Assembly: GCA_024304885.1 (NCBI GenBank)
Contig: JALJOM010000008.1
Coordinates: 408,501 to 472,500, forward strand
DNA length: 64,000 nt
Reading direction: 5' to 3'
Source of the DNA: Beijerinckiaceae bacterium
Lineage (GTDB): Bacteria > Pseudomonadota > Alphaproteobacteria > Rhizobiales > Beijerinckiaceae
The notes beneath the pieces were generated by a model that did no database searches, was not told the origin of the DNA, and was given only the letters and a program-made list of their open reading frames with translations. Position 1 is the stretch's first letter. Every line of letters begins with the position of its first letter. This document shows positions 1 through 8,158 of the stretch, piece after piece. Both the position numbers and the translations under genes were made by a program.

Positions 1-1
1 T

Positions 2-289
2 TTCCGCGTCTTCACCGGCCACGACTACCTGCCGAACGGTCGCGAGGTCTGGTTCGAGAGCACGATCGGCGAGCACAAGCGCAAGAATATCCATGTCGCA
101 CCGATGAAGAGCGAGGCGGAATTCGTCGCGATGCGCGAGGCCCGCGACAAGACGCTCGCCATGCCGAAGCTCATCTTGCCGTCGCTCCAGGTCAACATGC
201 GGGGCGGTGTTCTGCCGCCGCCGGAGAGCAACGGTCGCGCCTATCTCAAGATCCCGCTCGACGCCTTTCCTCATGCCGTGTGGGACTGA
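2..289 (+). CDS. Blh-like MBL-fold hydrolase / sulfur dioxygenase, C-terminal part (cut by window start)
   Basis: The frame is open from base 2 to the TGA at 287-289 and gives 95 residues. It begins with GHDYLPNGREVWFEST and ends with SLQVNMRGGVLPPPE followed by YLKIPLDAFPHAVWD. This is the C-terminal pattern of the Blh/ETHE1-type metallo-beta-lactamase-fold enzymes, which oxidise glutathione persulfide or related sulfane sulfur. The metal-binding HxHxDH motif would lie upstream, outside the window. The downstream ArsR regulator and TauE-family permease match the known bigR-blh-permease sulfide-detoxification arrangement. The stop shares one base with the ATG of the next gene, which suggests translational coupling. 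Confidence 0.8.
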   Translation, partial: FRVFTGHDYLPNGREVWFESTIGEHKRKNIHVAPMKSEAEFVAMREARDKTLAMPKLILPSLQVNMRGGVLPPPESNGRAYLKIPLDAFPHAVWD

Positions 290-855
290 TGGTGCCGGAC
301 TTGCTCGGCCCCGGGGACTTTCCCGCGCTCGCCGCGCATCTCGTTCGCCAGAGCCGGGTTTCCGACACCGCGGGCCTGCCGCTCTATTCGCCGTTCCGGC
401 CGATGCTGCCCGAAAGCCTCGCCCGGCTTCCGACGCTCTGGGCGAGGCCCGTGACCGAGCCCTATTGGCAGCGCAAATGGGGGATCCGCGACGCCGTGGG
501 GGGCGAGATCGTCGCCTATTGCTCCTTGACCGGTGCGGAGCTGCCCGCCGAGCTGCATCGCGCACGGGTGGCACTCGGAGTCGAGCCTGCGTTCCGCAGG
601 CGCGGCTTCGGCCTGGCCTTGCTGCGCGCGGCCGTCGCCTTCGCGCGGGAGGCGGGGCTCGCCTGGATCGATCTCACGGTGCTCGCCCATAACGAGCCGG
701 CGCTCGCGCTCTACCGCAAGCTGGGCTTCGTAGAGGTCGGCCGGAGCGCGGACCGGTTTCGTGTCGGCGCCACATCGATCGAGGAAATCGCCATGACGCT
801 TGCGCTCGACCGGCCCGCCCCCGCACGAGACCATTTGTCGAGCCCATGGAGATGA
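289..855 (+). CDS. GNAT family N-acetyltransferase
   Basis: The protein has 188 residues. The acetyl-CoA-binding core is in its second half: VEPAFRRRGFGLALLR is motif A (the R/Q-x-x-G-x-G/A loop), followed by the NEPALALYRKLGFVEVGR segment usual at the end of the fold. I chose the ATG at 289 because it overlaps the stop of the upstream hydrolase gene by one base; a GTG at 280 is the alternative. The end overlaps the start of the ArsR gene by ten bases, so the three genes are probably one transcript. The substrate cannot be told from the sequence. Confidence 0.85.
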   Translation: MVPDLLGPGDFPALAAHLVRQSRVSDTAGLPLYSPFRPMLPESLARLPTLWARPVTEPYWQRKWGIRDAVGGEIVAYCSLTGAELPAELHRARVALGVEPAFRRRGFGLALLRAAVAFAREAGLAWIDLTVLAHNEPALALYRKLGFVEVGRSADRFRVGATSIEEIAMTLALDRPAPARDHLSSPWR

Positions 856-1262
856 CCTTGCGTCGCTCGCGCAACGACCTGCAAAGGCAAGAGGCCGCGG
901 CCTTGTTTCGCAGCCTCGGCAATCCCAACCGGCTCGCGATCCTCGACGCGCTGCGGGACGGCGATCGCGCTGTCGGAGAGCTCGAGACCCTCACCGGGAT
1001 CCGCCAGCCGATCTTGTCGCAGCAGCTCGCGATCCTGAGAGAGGCGGGGATGCTCGAGACCACGCGGGATCGGAAATCGATCGTTTATCGTCTCGCCCGC
1101 CCGCATGCGGCCGCGATCGTGCGCGTGCTCCGCGCCGTTCTCGATCCGACGGCAGCCGAGGCGCAACCGACCGCCGCGGCGCCGCCGGCGAAGGCGCCGC
1201 GCCCCGAGCCTTGTCTTGCCGCGGCCGTCTTCGCGCGTGTCGAGCCTGCCGCCAATGGGTGA
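846..1262 (+). CDS. ArsR/SmtB-family transcriptional regulator
   Basis: The protein has 138 residues. A winged helix-turn-helix spans roughly residues 17-85, with the recognition region LTGIRQPILSQQLAILREAG and a wing at TTRDRKSIVYRL. Its place between a Blh-like hydrolase and a TauE-type permease is that of BigR/SqrR, the persulfide-sensing repressors. Those sense with two cysteines, whereas this protein has only one, Cys123, in an Ala/Pro-rich tail beyond the fold. It may sense something else or use the tail cysteine between subunits. Starts at 846 or 852 are both possible, and neither has a strong ribosome binding site. Confidence 0.85.
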   Translation: MEMTLRRSRNDLQRQEAAALFRSLGNPNRLAILDALRDGDRAVGELETLTGIRQPILSQQLAILREAGMLETTRDRKSIVYRLARPHAAAIVRVLRAVLDPTAAEAQPTAAAPPAKAPRPEPCLAAAVFARVEPAANG

Positions 1263-1266
1263 GGCG

Positions 1267-1403
1267 AGAGCATTTTCCAGCGAACCGGGCACCGGTTCGC
1301 GTCTCGATCTCGATGTTTCGATGGATCGACATCGATGCGAAAATGCGACAAAACAAGGATGTAGAGCTGGTTTCCGATTCCACTGGATCGGAAACCGCTC
1401 TAG
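1267..1403 (+). repeat. Family A palindromic intergenic repeat, copy 1
   Basis: It begins AGAGCATTTTCCAGCGAA and ends with the hairpin TTTCCGATTC...GATCGGAAA CCGCTCTAG. Related copies occur at 16233-16335 (inverted), 30434-30545 (inverted), 39795-39897 and, decayed, 45323-45393. It lies between the ArsR and permease genes and has no coding potential. Confidence 0.8.
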
Positions 1404-1442
1404 CCCGAGGCTTCGGGCCGCGACGCGTGCGGGCCCATACGC

Positions 1443-2840
1443 ATGAACGTGATCGCGATCCTGTCCGGCGGTCTCGTCGGCTTCACGCTCGGCCTCGTCG
1501 GCGGGGGCGGCTCGGTCCTCGCCACTCCCCTGTTGCTCTATGCGATCGTCGGGCTGCCGCCTCATGTCGCGATCGGGACGGGCGCCTTCGCGGTCTCGGT
1601 CAACGCCTTCCTGAACTTCGTCTCGCAAGCTCGCAGCGGCCGGATCGTCTGGAAGGTCGCGATCCTCTTCGCGTTCTTCGGCTCGTTCGGCGCCTTCGTC
1701 GGCTCCTCGCTCGGCAAGGCGATGAACGGGGATGCCCTCATCTTCCTCTTCGGCCTCGCCATGCTCGGTGTCGGCGCCGCCATGTTGCGCCCGATCGAGC
1801 CGAAGCTCGATTCGAGCGGGAAGGTCGTGGCGTCGCCGACGAAATCCGCGCTCGTTGCCCTCGCGGTCGGCGTCCTCGCGGGCTTCTTCGGCATCGGCGG
1901 CGGCGTCTTGATCGTCCCCGGTCTCGTACTCGCCACCCGCATGCCGATGCTGAACGCGATCTCGACCTCGCTTCTCGCGGTCGGGAGCTTCGGCCTCACG
2001 ACCGCCGTCAACTACGCGGTCTCGGGCCTGGTCGATTGGATGATCGCGGCGCAATTCATCGGTGGCGGCCTGCTCGGCGGCTTCCTCGGGATCAAGTCGG
2101 GAGTTTTCTTGTCGCGCTCCAAGGGCGCGCTCAACATGGCCTTCGCCACGCTCGTCTTCGTGGTCGCGTCCTATGTGCTCTATCGCAGCGGCAGCGCCCT
2201 CTTCGGACCTCACCTCGCGCCGCAGCACGTGGCCGTGGAACAAGGTGCGGAGGCTGTGCGCGTGACGCCGTCCATGCCGGAACCTGCCGCGACGGCCGAG
2301 ACCGATGCGCCGACGTCGCCGCGCGCGCCGGCACGCGTCGCGGAACCTCCGGAGCTTGCCGCGCCTTTCGTAGAAGAACCGCGGCAACCTGCCGCGCCGG
2401 AACCGAAAAAGCTCGTCGTGCCGCCGGCCCCGAGCGCCGGCATCGAGGCAAGGCTGCGCGCCCTGCTCGGTGCCGAGGGGACGCCGGACGGCGGCGCCAC
2501 CTGGTTCGATCTCGGGTCTGTCCGCTTCGATGCCGGCGAGACGCGCCCGCGACCCGAGGCCGAGGCGCAATTGCGAAGCATCGCCGCGATCCTGTCGGCC
2601 GATCCCACAGCGCGAGTGATCATCGGCGGCCATACCGATCCGACCGGCGACGCAGGCAAGAACAGGCACATCTCCGAGCGTCGCGCGAGATACGTGCTGC
2701 GCGCATTGGTCCGCATGGGCGTCGATGCATCGCGCCTCGAAGCGCGGGGCTATGGGTCCAATCGGCCGATCGCTCCGAACCGCACGGCGGCGGGACGCGC
2801 CGCGAATCGACGCATCTCGCTCGGAGTGATTCGAGAATAG
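1443..2840 (+). CDS. TauE/SafE-family permease fused to a C-terminal OmpA-like domain
   Basis: The protein has 465 residues. Residues 1-about 262 are a TauE/SafE (DUF81) exporter: glycine-rich LVGGGGSVLATPLL near the start, a repeat of that motif at FFGIGGGVLIVPGLVL, and about eight hydrophobic segments. A Pro/Ala/Glu-rich linker of about 75 residues follows. The last 120 residues are an OmpA/MotB-type peptidoglycan-binding domain, with GGHTDPTGDAGKNRHISERR, then GYGSNRPIAPN and GRAANRR. TauE proteins export sulfite, sulfonates or thiosulfate-like anions, and the neighbourhood suggests a sulfur oxyanion from persulfide oxidation. For the OmpA domain to work, the C terminus must face the periplasm. 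I know of no standard family with this architecture. Confidence 0.85.
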   Translation: MNVIAILSGGLVGFTLGLVGGGGSVLATPLLLYAIVGLPPHVAIGTGAFAVSVNAFLNFVSQARSGRIVWKVAILFAFFGSFGAFVGSSLGKAMNGDALIFLFGLAMLGVGAAMLRPIEPKLDSSGKVVASPTKSALVALAVGVLAGFFGIGGGVLIVPGLVLATRMPMLNAISTSLLAVGSFGLTTAVNYAVSGLVDWMIAAQFIGGGLLGGFLGIKSGVFLSRSKGALNMAFATLVFVVASYVLYRSGSALFGPHLAPQHVAVEQGAEAVRVTPSMPEPAATAETDAPTSPRAPARVAEPPELAAPFVEEPRQPAAPEPKKLVVPPAPSAGIEARLRALLGAEGTPDGGATWFDLGSVRFDAGETRPRPEAEAQLRSIAAILSADPTARVIIGGHTDPTGDAGKNRHISERRARYVLRALVRMGVDASRLEARGYGSNRPIAPNRTAAGRAANRRISLGVIRE

Positions 2841-2979
2841 CGCTCCGGCCGTCGCACGCAGGGGCGCCGGGGCGCGTGCGAGCTCCTCACCCTGTCCCGG
2901 CGACTTCCGGTTGCAGCCTTGACAATCCATTAATACCAAGGCCTCCACCCTGCCGAAGTGCTCGAGAAAGAGGTGACGC

Positions 2980-3642
2980 TTGGTCAGGTTCGAGAACGTC
3001 GGCTTGCGCTACGGCATGGGGACCGAGATCCTCAAGGACATCTCCTTCTCCATCGAGCCTCAGTCGTTCCAGTTCCTGACCGGCCCCTCGGGCGCCGGCA
3101 AGACGACGCTCCTGCGCCTCATCCTTCTGTCGTTGCGACCGACCCGCGGCTTGATCAGCCTCTTCGATCGTGACGCGCATGCGCTCGACAAGGCGGAGAT
3201 CACCGCGCTCAGGCGTCGGATCGGCGTCGTGTTCCAGGATTTCCGCCTGCTCGACCATCTCACCACCTACGAGAACGTCGCCTTGCCGCTTCGCGTGCGC
3301 GGGAGGGAGGAGAGCGGCTATCGCAGCGAGGTGACGGAGCTCTTGCGCTGGGTCGGCCTCGGCGAGCGCATGCATGTTTTGCCGCCGGTCCTCTCCGGGG
3401 GGGAGAAGCAGCGTGCGGCCATCGCGCGGGCCTTGATCGTGCGCCCCGAGCTCTTGCTCGCGGACGAGCCGACCGGCAATGTCGATCCGAGCCTCGCGCG
3501 TCGCCTCTTGCGGCTCTTCACCGAGCTCCACAAGACAGGGACCTCGGTCGTGATCGCGACCCATGATCTCGGCCTCATGGACCAGTTCGACGGGGCACGC
3601 CGGCTCGTCCTCGGCGACGGCCGCCTGCACATCTTCGAGTGA
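2980..3642 (+). CDS. ftsE: Cell division ATP-binding protein FtsE
   Basis: The protein has 220 residues, the family's normal length. It has Walker A GPSGAGKTT (residues 35-43), the ABC signature LSGGEKQR (138-145) and Walker B LLLADEP (158-164). With FtsX it forms the divisome ABC complex that activates peptidoglycan hydrolases through periplasmic partners. The start is a TTG at 2980, preceded by AAAGAGGTGA; no in-frame ATG precedes the Walker A motif. ftsX follows eight bases after the stop. Confidence 0.95.
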   Translation: MVRFENVGLRYGMGTEILKDISFSIEPQSFQFLTGPSGAGKTTLLRLILLSLRPTRGLISLFDRDAHALDKAEITALRRRIGVVFQDFRLLDHLTTYENVALPLRVRGREESGYRSEVTELLRWVGLGERMHVLPPVLSGGEKQRAAIARALIVRPELLLADEPTGNVDPSLARRLLRLFTELHKTGTSVVIATHDLGLMDQFDGARRLVLGDGRLHIFE

Positions 3643-3649
3643 GAGGGCG

Positions 3650-4615
3650 ATGAGGCTGCTTCCCGGAGAGGACCGGTACGAGGACGAAATGTCCGAAGGC
3701 GGCGCGGCTCGCCACCGCAGGCCGGAGACGGCGCTCGTGCCGGCGGCCTCGATCGCCGGGCGCGCGCTCGTCACCGTCGTCGCCATCATGACCTTTCTCG
3801 CCTCGCTCACCGCGGGCGTCGCGATCCTGATCTCCGACGCCTCCCGCGGCTGGCAGGAGGAGGTCGCGCACGAGATGACGATCCAGATCAAGCCGGCCAT
3901 GGGACGAGACCTCGAGGCCGATGCCCGCACCGCGGCCGAGATCGCGCGCAAGACCCCGGGCGTCGCCTCGGCGCAAGCCTTCTCGAGGGAGGAATCCGAG
4001 GCGATCCTCGCGCCTTGGCTCGGCTCCGGCCTCGACCTTGCGCAGCTCCCCGTGCCGCGCCTCGTCGTCCTCGCGCTCGATCCGACCGAGCCTCTCGACT
4101 CGGAGGCGCTCGGCAAGGCGCTCGCGGCCGCCGTGCCGGGGGCGAGCCTCGACGATCACAGGCTGTGGCGGGCGCGGCTCGCGATCATGGCGCGCACGGT
4201 CGTGATCGTCGCCGCCGTGATCTTCGGCCTCGTCCTCGTCGCCATGGGCATCGCGGTCGGCTTCGCGACCCGCGGGGCCATGGCCGGAAATCGCGCGATC
4301 ATCGAAGTCCTCCACTTCGTGGGGGCCGCCGACGATTATATCTCGCGCCAGTTCCAGAGCCATTTCCTCTGGCTCGGCCTGCGCGGCGGCGCGATCGGCG
4401 GGGCCTCGGCGGTTTCCGTCTTTCTCCTGTCGGCCGGCCTCGCCGCCTGGTGGCGACGTACGCCGGGCGGCGACCAGATCGAGGCGATGTTCGGCGGCTT
4501 CGTCATCGGCCCGAACGTCTATGCGGCAATCGTCCTGATCGCGGGAGGGATCGGCGTCGTGACCGGGCTCGTCTCGCGCATCATCGTGTTTCGCCATTTG
4601 CGCGGGCTGAATTGA
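3650..4615 (+). CDS. ftsX: Cell division protein FtsX (ABC transporter permease)
   Basis: The protein has 321 residues. After a cytoplasmic N terminus of about 35 residues come a first membrane helix (residues about 38-60), a periplasmic loop of about 120 residues and three more helices near the C terminus, the four-helix FtsX topology. I chose the ATG at 3650, seven bases after ftsE, preceded by GAGAGGGCG. It works with FtsE in septal cell-wall hydrolysis. Confidence 0.9.
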   Translation: MRLLPGEDRYEDEMSEGGAARHRRPETALVPAASIAGRALVTVVAIMTFLASLTAGVAILISDASRGWQEEVAHEMTIQIKPAMGRDLEADARTAAEIARKTPGVASAQAFSREESEAILAPWLGSGLDLAQLPVPRLVVLALDPTEPLDSEALGKALAAAVPGASLDDHRLWRARLAIMARTVVIVAAVIFGLVLVAMGIAVGFATRGAMAGNRAIIEVLHFVGAADDYISRQFQSHFLWLGLRGGAIGGASAVSVFLLSAGLAAWWRRTPGGDQIEAMFGGFVIGPNVYAAIVLIAGGIGVVTGLVSRIIVFRHLRGLN

Positions 4616-4953
4616 ACGAGCGCTTCTACCGGAGGAGGGCCCTCTCCACGTTCGCATGTCCCTGAACGGCACAGAGCGGCCCGAGGCTCGCGCCCCGGCC
4701 GCTCCGGGTCTTGATTCGTTGTTCCTGCAGCCGCGCTTTGAAGTCGTGTCGATAGCAAAGTGCATACGTTGTGGTGGGTGCGCCAGCCGGTCCGCCACAA
4801 GGGAAGCAAGCGGGTCCTCAGTTGCAGCATCACGGCGTGGCTCAAGCGGGCCGACGCTGTCGAGGATGCAACCTTGCATCGGCCGCAAAGCCGGTGCTTC
4901 GCAGGACGGCGGGGCATTCCTCCGAATTCAGCGCTCGCGACCAAGACCTGGCG
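4616..4953. other. Gene-free stretch downstream of ftsX
   Basis: I see no gene, RNA fold or recognisable repeat here. The short open frames have no ribosome binding site and no recognisable product. Confidence 0.5.
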
Positions 4954-5199
4954 CTATTGGCACCGTGCCTGGTATCTGGCGCAATTGCCGCGGTTTTCCT
5001 CGCCGAGCTCCTTGTCTTCGAGGCATGCCTTTCGGAGCTGCTTGCATTCACTCGATTTTGCCGAGCGGCCCTCGGTTTGGCGCTTGTAGCCTGGATCGAC
5101 CTGGACGCCACCGGGCCCAATCTGGACGCCTTGCGAGATCGCTGAGGTGGGAATGGCAAAAAGTGCTGCTGTAGCCATGGCTAAGATATAGGTGCGCAT
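4954..5199 (-). CDS. Small secreted protein with twin CX6C motif, unknown function
   Basis: The protein has 81 residues. MRTYILAMATAALFAIPTSA is a clear Sec signal peptide, followed by a GVQIGPGGVQVDPG segment and a C-terminal part with two C-x6-C pairs (CKQLRKAC and CARYQARC). The pattern suggests a periplasmic helical hairpin held by two disulfides. Similar short GV.IGPGGV proteins are common in Hyphomicrobiales genomes, with no known function. The start is supported by GGAGG five bases upstream on the minus strand. Confidence 0.75.
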   Translation of the reverse strand: MRTYILAMATAALFAIPTSAISQGVQIGPGGVQVDPGYKRQTEGRSAKSSECKQLRKACLEDKELGEENRGNCARYQARCQ

Positions 5200-5364
5200 G
5201 TTTGCCTCCAGCAATGGTGCTCAAGGCCAACTGCGCAGGATGCGAATGGTTCCGCTGCTGCATGCGTGGACGACATGGTGACCGAACGCCCCGTCCCCAC
5301 ATGGTCGTGAGAAGAACGGCGAAGCTCGTAATCGACCGTGAGGTCCATGTGAGGCAGAATCGGC

Positions 5365-5390
5365 AAAAGGGCGGCCCGAAGGCCGCCCCG
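5365..5390 (-). terminator. Rho-independent terminator of phoX
   Basis: Read on the minus strand, an 8-bp stem GGGCGGCC/GGCCGCCC with a four-base loop is followed by TTTT. It begins about 25 bases after the phoX stop. Confidence 0.8.
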
Positions 5391-5415
5391 TGATTGCGCT
5401 CGTGCGATCGCAGCT

Positions 5416-7380
5416 TCAGAAGGCGATCTTGCCGCCGCCCTTCTTGGTGATCACGACCACCGACGGACGCGGCGGGACGCCGTCCTGGAAATCGGGCCAG
5501 CGGGTGGAAGGATCATCGAAGCTGCTGTCCTCGCCCGGATGCTGCACTGCGAGGAACAGCGTCTCGAGGTCCGGCGTGAAGCGCGGTCCGCACATCTCCG
5601 CGTCGGTCGGTACATGGTAGAAATGCTTCGCGGTCCCGCGTGCGGGGCCCTTGGTCTCGAGGGCCCATAATCCGTCGGCCCGGCCGGTGCTATCGGCATT
5701 CTGGCCGTCGGTCGCCACCCAGAGGCGGCCGTGAGAATCCACCGCGACATTGTCGGGCATGCCGAACCAACCGTTCTCGGTGGTGGCAGGGTTGAAGCTC
5801 GCGCCGACGGCCGGATCGAGGGGGTTGCCGCATGTCACCAGGATTTCCCAGGTGAAGGTCGTCGCGGCATGGTCCCGGTAGTCGGGGGTGATCTCGATGA
5901 TGTGGCCGAAAAGGTTGCTGGCGCGCGGGTTGGCGGCATCGACCTGCGCGGCCGTGCGCCGCGAATTGTTGGTCAAGGCCACATAGATCTTGCCGGAAAT
6001 CTTGCTCGCCTCGACATCCTCCGGGCGGTCCATCCGGGTCGCGCCCAGAAGATCCGCGGCGCGGCGGGTCTCGATCAGCACGTCGCCTTGGCTGGCGAAT
6101 CCGTTCGCCGCATTCAGAGGTCCTTGGCCGTAGACGAGCGGCAGCCAGGTTCCTGTGCCGTCGGCGCCGAATCTCGCGACATAGAGAATGCCCTTGTCGA
6201 GCAGGTCCCGGTTTCTCGCGCGGTGGGTCCTGTCGACCTTGCCCTCGGTCACGAACTTGTAGACATAGTCGAAGCGCTCGTCGTCACCCATGTAGACGAC
6301 CAGGCGACCGTCCCGGTTGACGATGTTCTCGGCACCCTCGTGCTTGAAGCGCCCGAGCGCGGTGCGCTTGATCGGCGTCGAGGTCGGATCGAACGGGTCG
6401 ATCTCGATCACCCAGCCGAAGCGGTTGGCCTCGTTGGGCTCCTTCTTGATGTCGAAGCGATCGTAGAACGTGTCCCATCTGAAGGAATTGCCGGGGATGC
6501 CGTAGCGCCTGAAGGAGGCTTCGTTCGGATGTCCGGTCAAGGACGCGGACGGGTCGCTGAAATAGCCGTTGAAATTCTCCTCGCAGGTGAGCCAGGTGCC
6601 CCAAGGCGTGACGCCCCCTGCGCAATTGTTGAGCATGCCGTAGACCTTCCTTCCCGTCGGGTCTGCGCTCGTCTTCAGCTTGGCGTTGCCGGCGGCGGGA
6701 CCGGAAATGGCCATCTCGGTCGTCGCGGTAATGCGGCGCGCATAGGGGCTGCCGTGCACGACATGCCACTTGCCGGAGTGCTTTTTCACCTCGAGGACCG
6801 ATCCGCCATGCGCGGCCATCTCGATATCGACCACCGCCTGCGTCACCGGCGAGGCGACCGGAAGCATGAGGTCGGCGTCGGTGTATTCGTGGTTCACGAC
6901 GAGGAGCCCGTGCTCGCTCAAGCCGTTGCACCAGTCGGGATCGTGCGGATCCCTCGCGAGCGGAATATAGCCGAGAAAGTCGTTGTTGTAGCCGAATTGC
7001 TTCGCCTGCGCGGCGGCGGATTGGTTCTGGGGGTCGAAAGCCGGCGCGTCGGAAAGCACCTTGTCGCCCCAGCGGATCAGGATATCGGCGTCATAGCCCT
7101 CGGCGACGTGATCGTCCTCGTCGTGTCCTGCCGCGAGCTCGGTGAACCTGAAATGCGGCGTCGTGTTGGGACGGTAGGGAGTCCTTTGCACGGCAGGCAG
7201 CGCTGCTGCGGGGCCGGCCGCCGCGATCGCGGAAACCGCGAGCAGCCCTTTTGCCAGGTCACGCCTGGACAGGCGCTCGGCGATGACATCTCCCATCGTC
7301 GGGTTGTCGCCCGGGCTCGTGCCGATATCCTCGGGATCGACGACCTCGCCCAGGCGAGACCCATGCACATCGTGCTTCAT
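5416..7380 (-). CDS. phoX: PhoX-family alkaline phosphatase (DUF839), Tat-exported
   Basis: The protein has 654 residues. A twin-arginine signal lies at residues 38-60 (SRRDLAKGLLAVSAIAAA), after an N-terminal extension typical of PhoX. Family landmarks include NHEYTDADLM, NNCAGGVTPWGTWLTCEEN and VYMGDDERFDYVYKFV. PhoX enzymes are Ca2+/Fe3+-dependent periplasmic phosphatases acting on phosphomonoesters under phosphate limitation. The upstream region carries Pho-box-like direct repeats (7501-7547), which fits PhoB control. The gene stands alone, with its own terminator. Confidence 0.9.
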   Translation of the reverse strand: MKHDVHGSRLGEVVDPEDIGTSPGDNPTMGDVIAERLSRRDLAKGLLAVSAIAAAGPAAALPAVQRTPYRPNTTPHFRFTELAAGHDEDDHVAEGYDADILIRWGDKVLSDAPAFDPQNQSAAAQAKQFGYNNDFLGYIPLARDPHDPDWCNGLSEHGLLVVNHEYTDADLMLPVASPVTQAVVDIEMAAHGGSVLEVKKHSGKWHVVHGSPYARRITATTEMAISGPAAGNAKLKTSADPTGRKVYGMLNNCAGGVTPWGTWLTCEENFNGYFSDPSASLTGHPNEASFRRYGIPGNSFRWDTFYDRFDIKKEPNEANRFGWVIEIDPFDPTSTPIKRTALGRFKHEGAENIVNRDGRLVVYMGDDERFDYVYKFVTEGKVDRTHRARNRDLLDKGILYVARFGADGTGTWLPLVYGQGPLNAANGFASQGDVLIETRRAADLLGATRMDRPEDVEASKISGKIYVALTNNSRRTAAQVDAANPRASNLFGHIIEITPDYRDHAATTFTWEILVTCGNPLDPAVGASFNPATTENGWFGMPDNVAVDSHGRLWVATDGQNADSTGRADGLWALETKGPARGTAKHFYHVPTDAEMCGPRFTPDLETLFLAVQHPGEDSSFDDPSTRWPDFQDGVPPRPSVVVITKKGGGKIAF

Positions 7381-7500
7381 GAACTCCCCTTTCCACCTAT
7401 ACTTCAGGTTGTGTGGATCGGGGGCTTCTTAGAGAGCGTCAATGAAGGTGCTGTGACGTTGCGGATGCCTATAGTTCGGACGCCGGAACGACGAAGCAAC

Positions 7501-7547
7501 GTCATGCTCCGGTCATCCAAGCGTCACGATATGACGTTTCAGTGACC
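7501..7547 (-). promoter_or_regulatory. Pho-box-like repeats upstream of phoX
   Basis: On the minus strand, GGTCACTGAAACGTCATA (7547-7530) has two GTCAY half-sites 11 bp apart, the Pho-box spacing. On the plus strand three more GTCAT/GTCAT/GTCAC half-sites at 7501, 7512 and 7523 also have an 11-bp period. The cluster lies about 120-165 bases upstream of the phoX ATG. PhoB binding is inferred. Confidence 0.6.
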
Positions 7548-7674
7548 CATACGTTGCTCGTCGATTCTTGCGCGACGTCGGACTCCGCGGTTCGGCGCCA
7601 CGCCGATTCGCAGTTCGAGACCGAGTGAACCGAACCCGACTCGACGGCGCCCTCGTCGACGATCGGCGACGGGA

Positions 7675-8151
7675 TCACCCCTTCTCGCGGAGGAGCCTGC
7701 CCTTCTCACGGCTCCAGTCGCGCTGCTTCTCGGTCTCGCGCTTGTCGTGCAGCTTCTTTCCGCGTGCGAGAGCGATCTCCACCTTCGCTCGCCCCTTGTC
7801 GTTGAAGTAGATCTTCAACGGCACGAGGGTCATGCCTTCGCGCTCGGTGGCTTGGGCGAGCCGCGCGATCTCGCGCGCCTTCAGCAGCAATTTCCGCGGC
7901 CGCTTCGGCAGGTGGTTGAACCGGTTGGCCTGGAGATATTCCGGGATGTTGGCATTGACGAGATAGACCTCGCCCGCGCGATCGATCGCGGCATAGCTGT
8001 CGCCGATCGTCGCCTTGCCGGTGCGCAGTGATTTCACCTCGGTGCCGGTCAGCATGAGGCCGGCCTCGAAGGTCTCGCCGATCTCGTAGTTGAACCGCGC
8101 CCTGCGGTTGTCCGCGGCGATCTTGTGCGGTCGCTGCCTTGTCGCGGTCAC
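7675..8151 (-). CDS. smpB: SsrA-binding protein SmpB
   Basis: The protein has 158 residues, full family length. It has the typical [21 protein letters not shown] start of the OB fold, then GDSYAAI and the basic tail [18 protein letters not shown]. SmpB delivers tmRNA to stalled ribosomes. The start is GTG at 8151, as an in-frame stop lies just upstream; GAGGGG overlapping the dapA end may be its ribosome binding site. It lies seven bases after dapA on the same strand. The tmRNA gene itself is not in the window. Confidence 0.95.
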   Translation of the reverse strand: MTATRQRPHKIAADNRRARFNYEIGETFEAGLMLTGTEVKSLRTGKATIGDSYAAIDRAGEVYLVNANIPEYLQANRFNHLPKRPRKLLLKAREIARLAQATEREGMTLVPLKIYFNDKGRAKVEIALARGKKLHDKRETEKQRDWSREKGRLLREKG

Positions 8152-8158
8152 TCGGGCA

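Noticed and set aside
711..2948. Long open frame on the minus strand (745 codons) opposite the GNAT, ArsR and TauE genes
   Set aside because: Arg/Asp-rich translation with no domain. It spans four well-supported genes on the other strand; such open antisense frames are usual at this GC content.
5731..7545. 604-codon plus-strand frame opposite phoX
   Set aside because: Shadow of the phoX coding sequence; phoX has the Tat signal, family motifs, terminator and regulatory sites.
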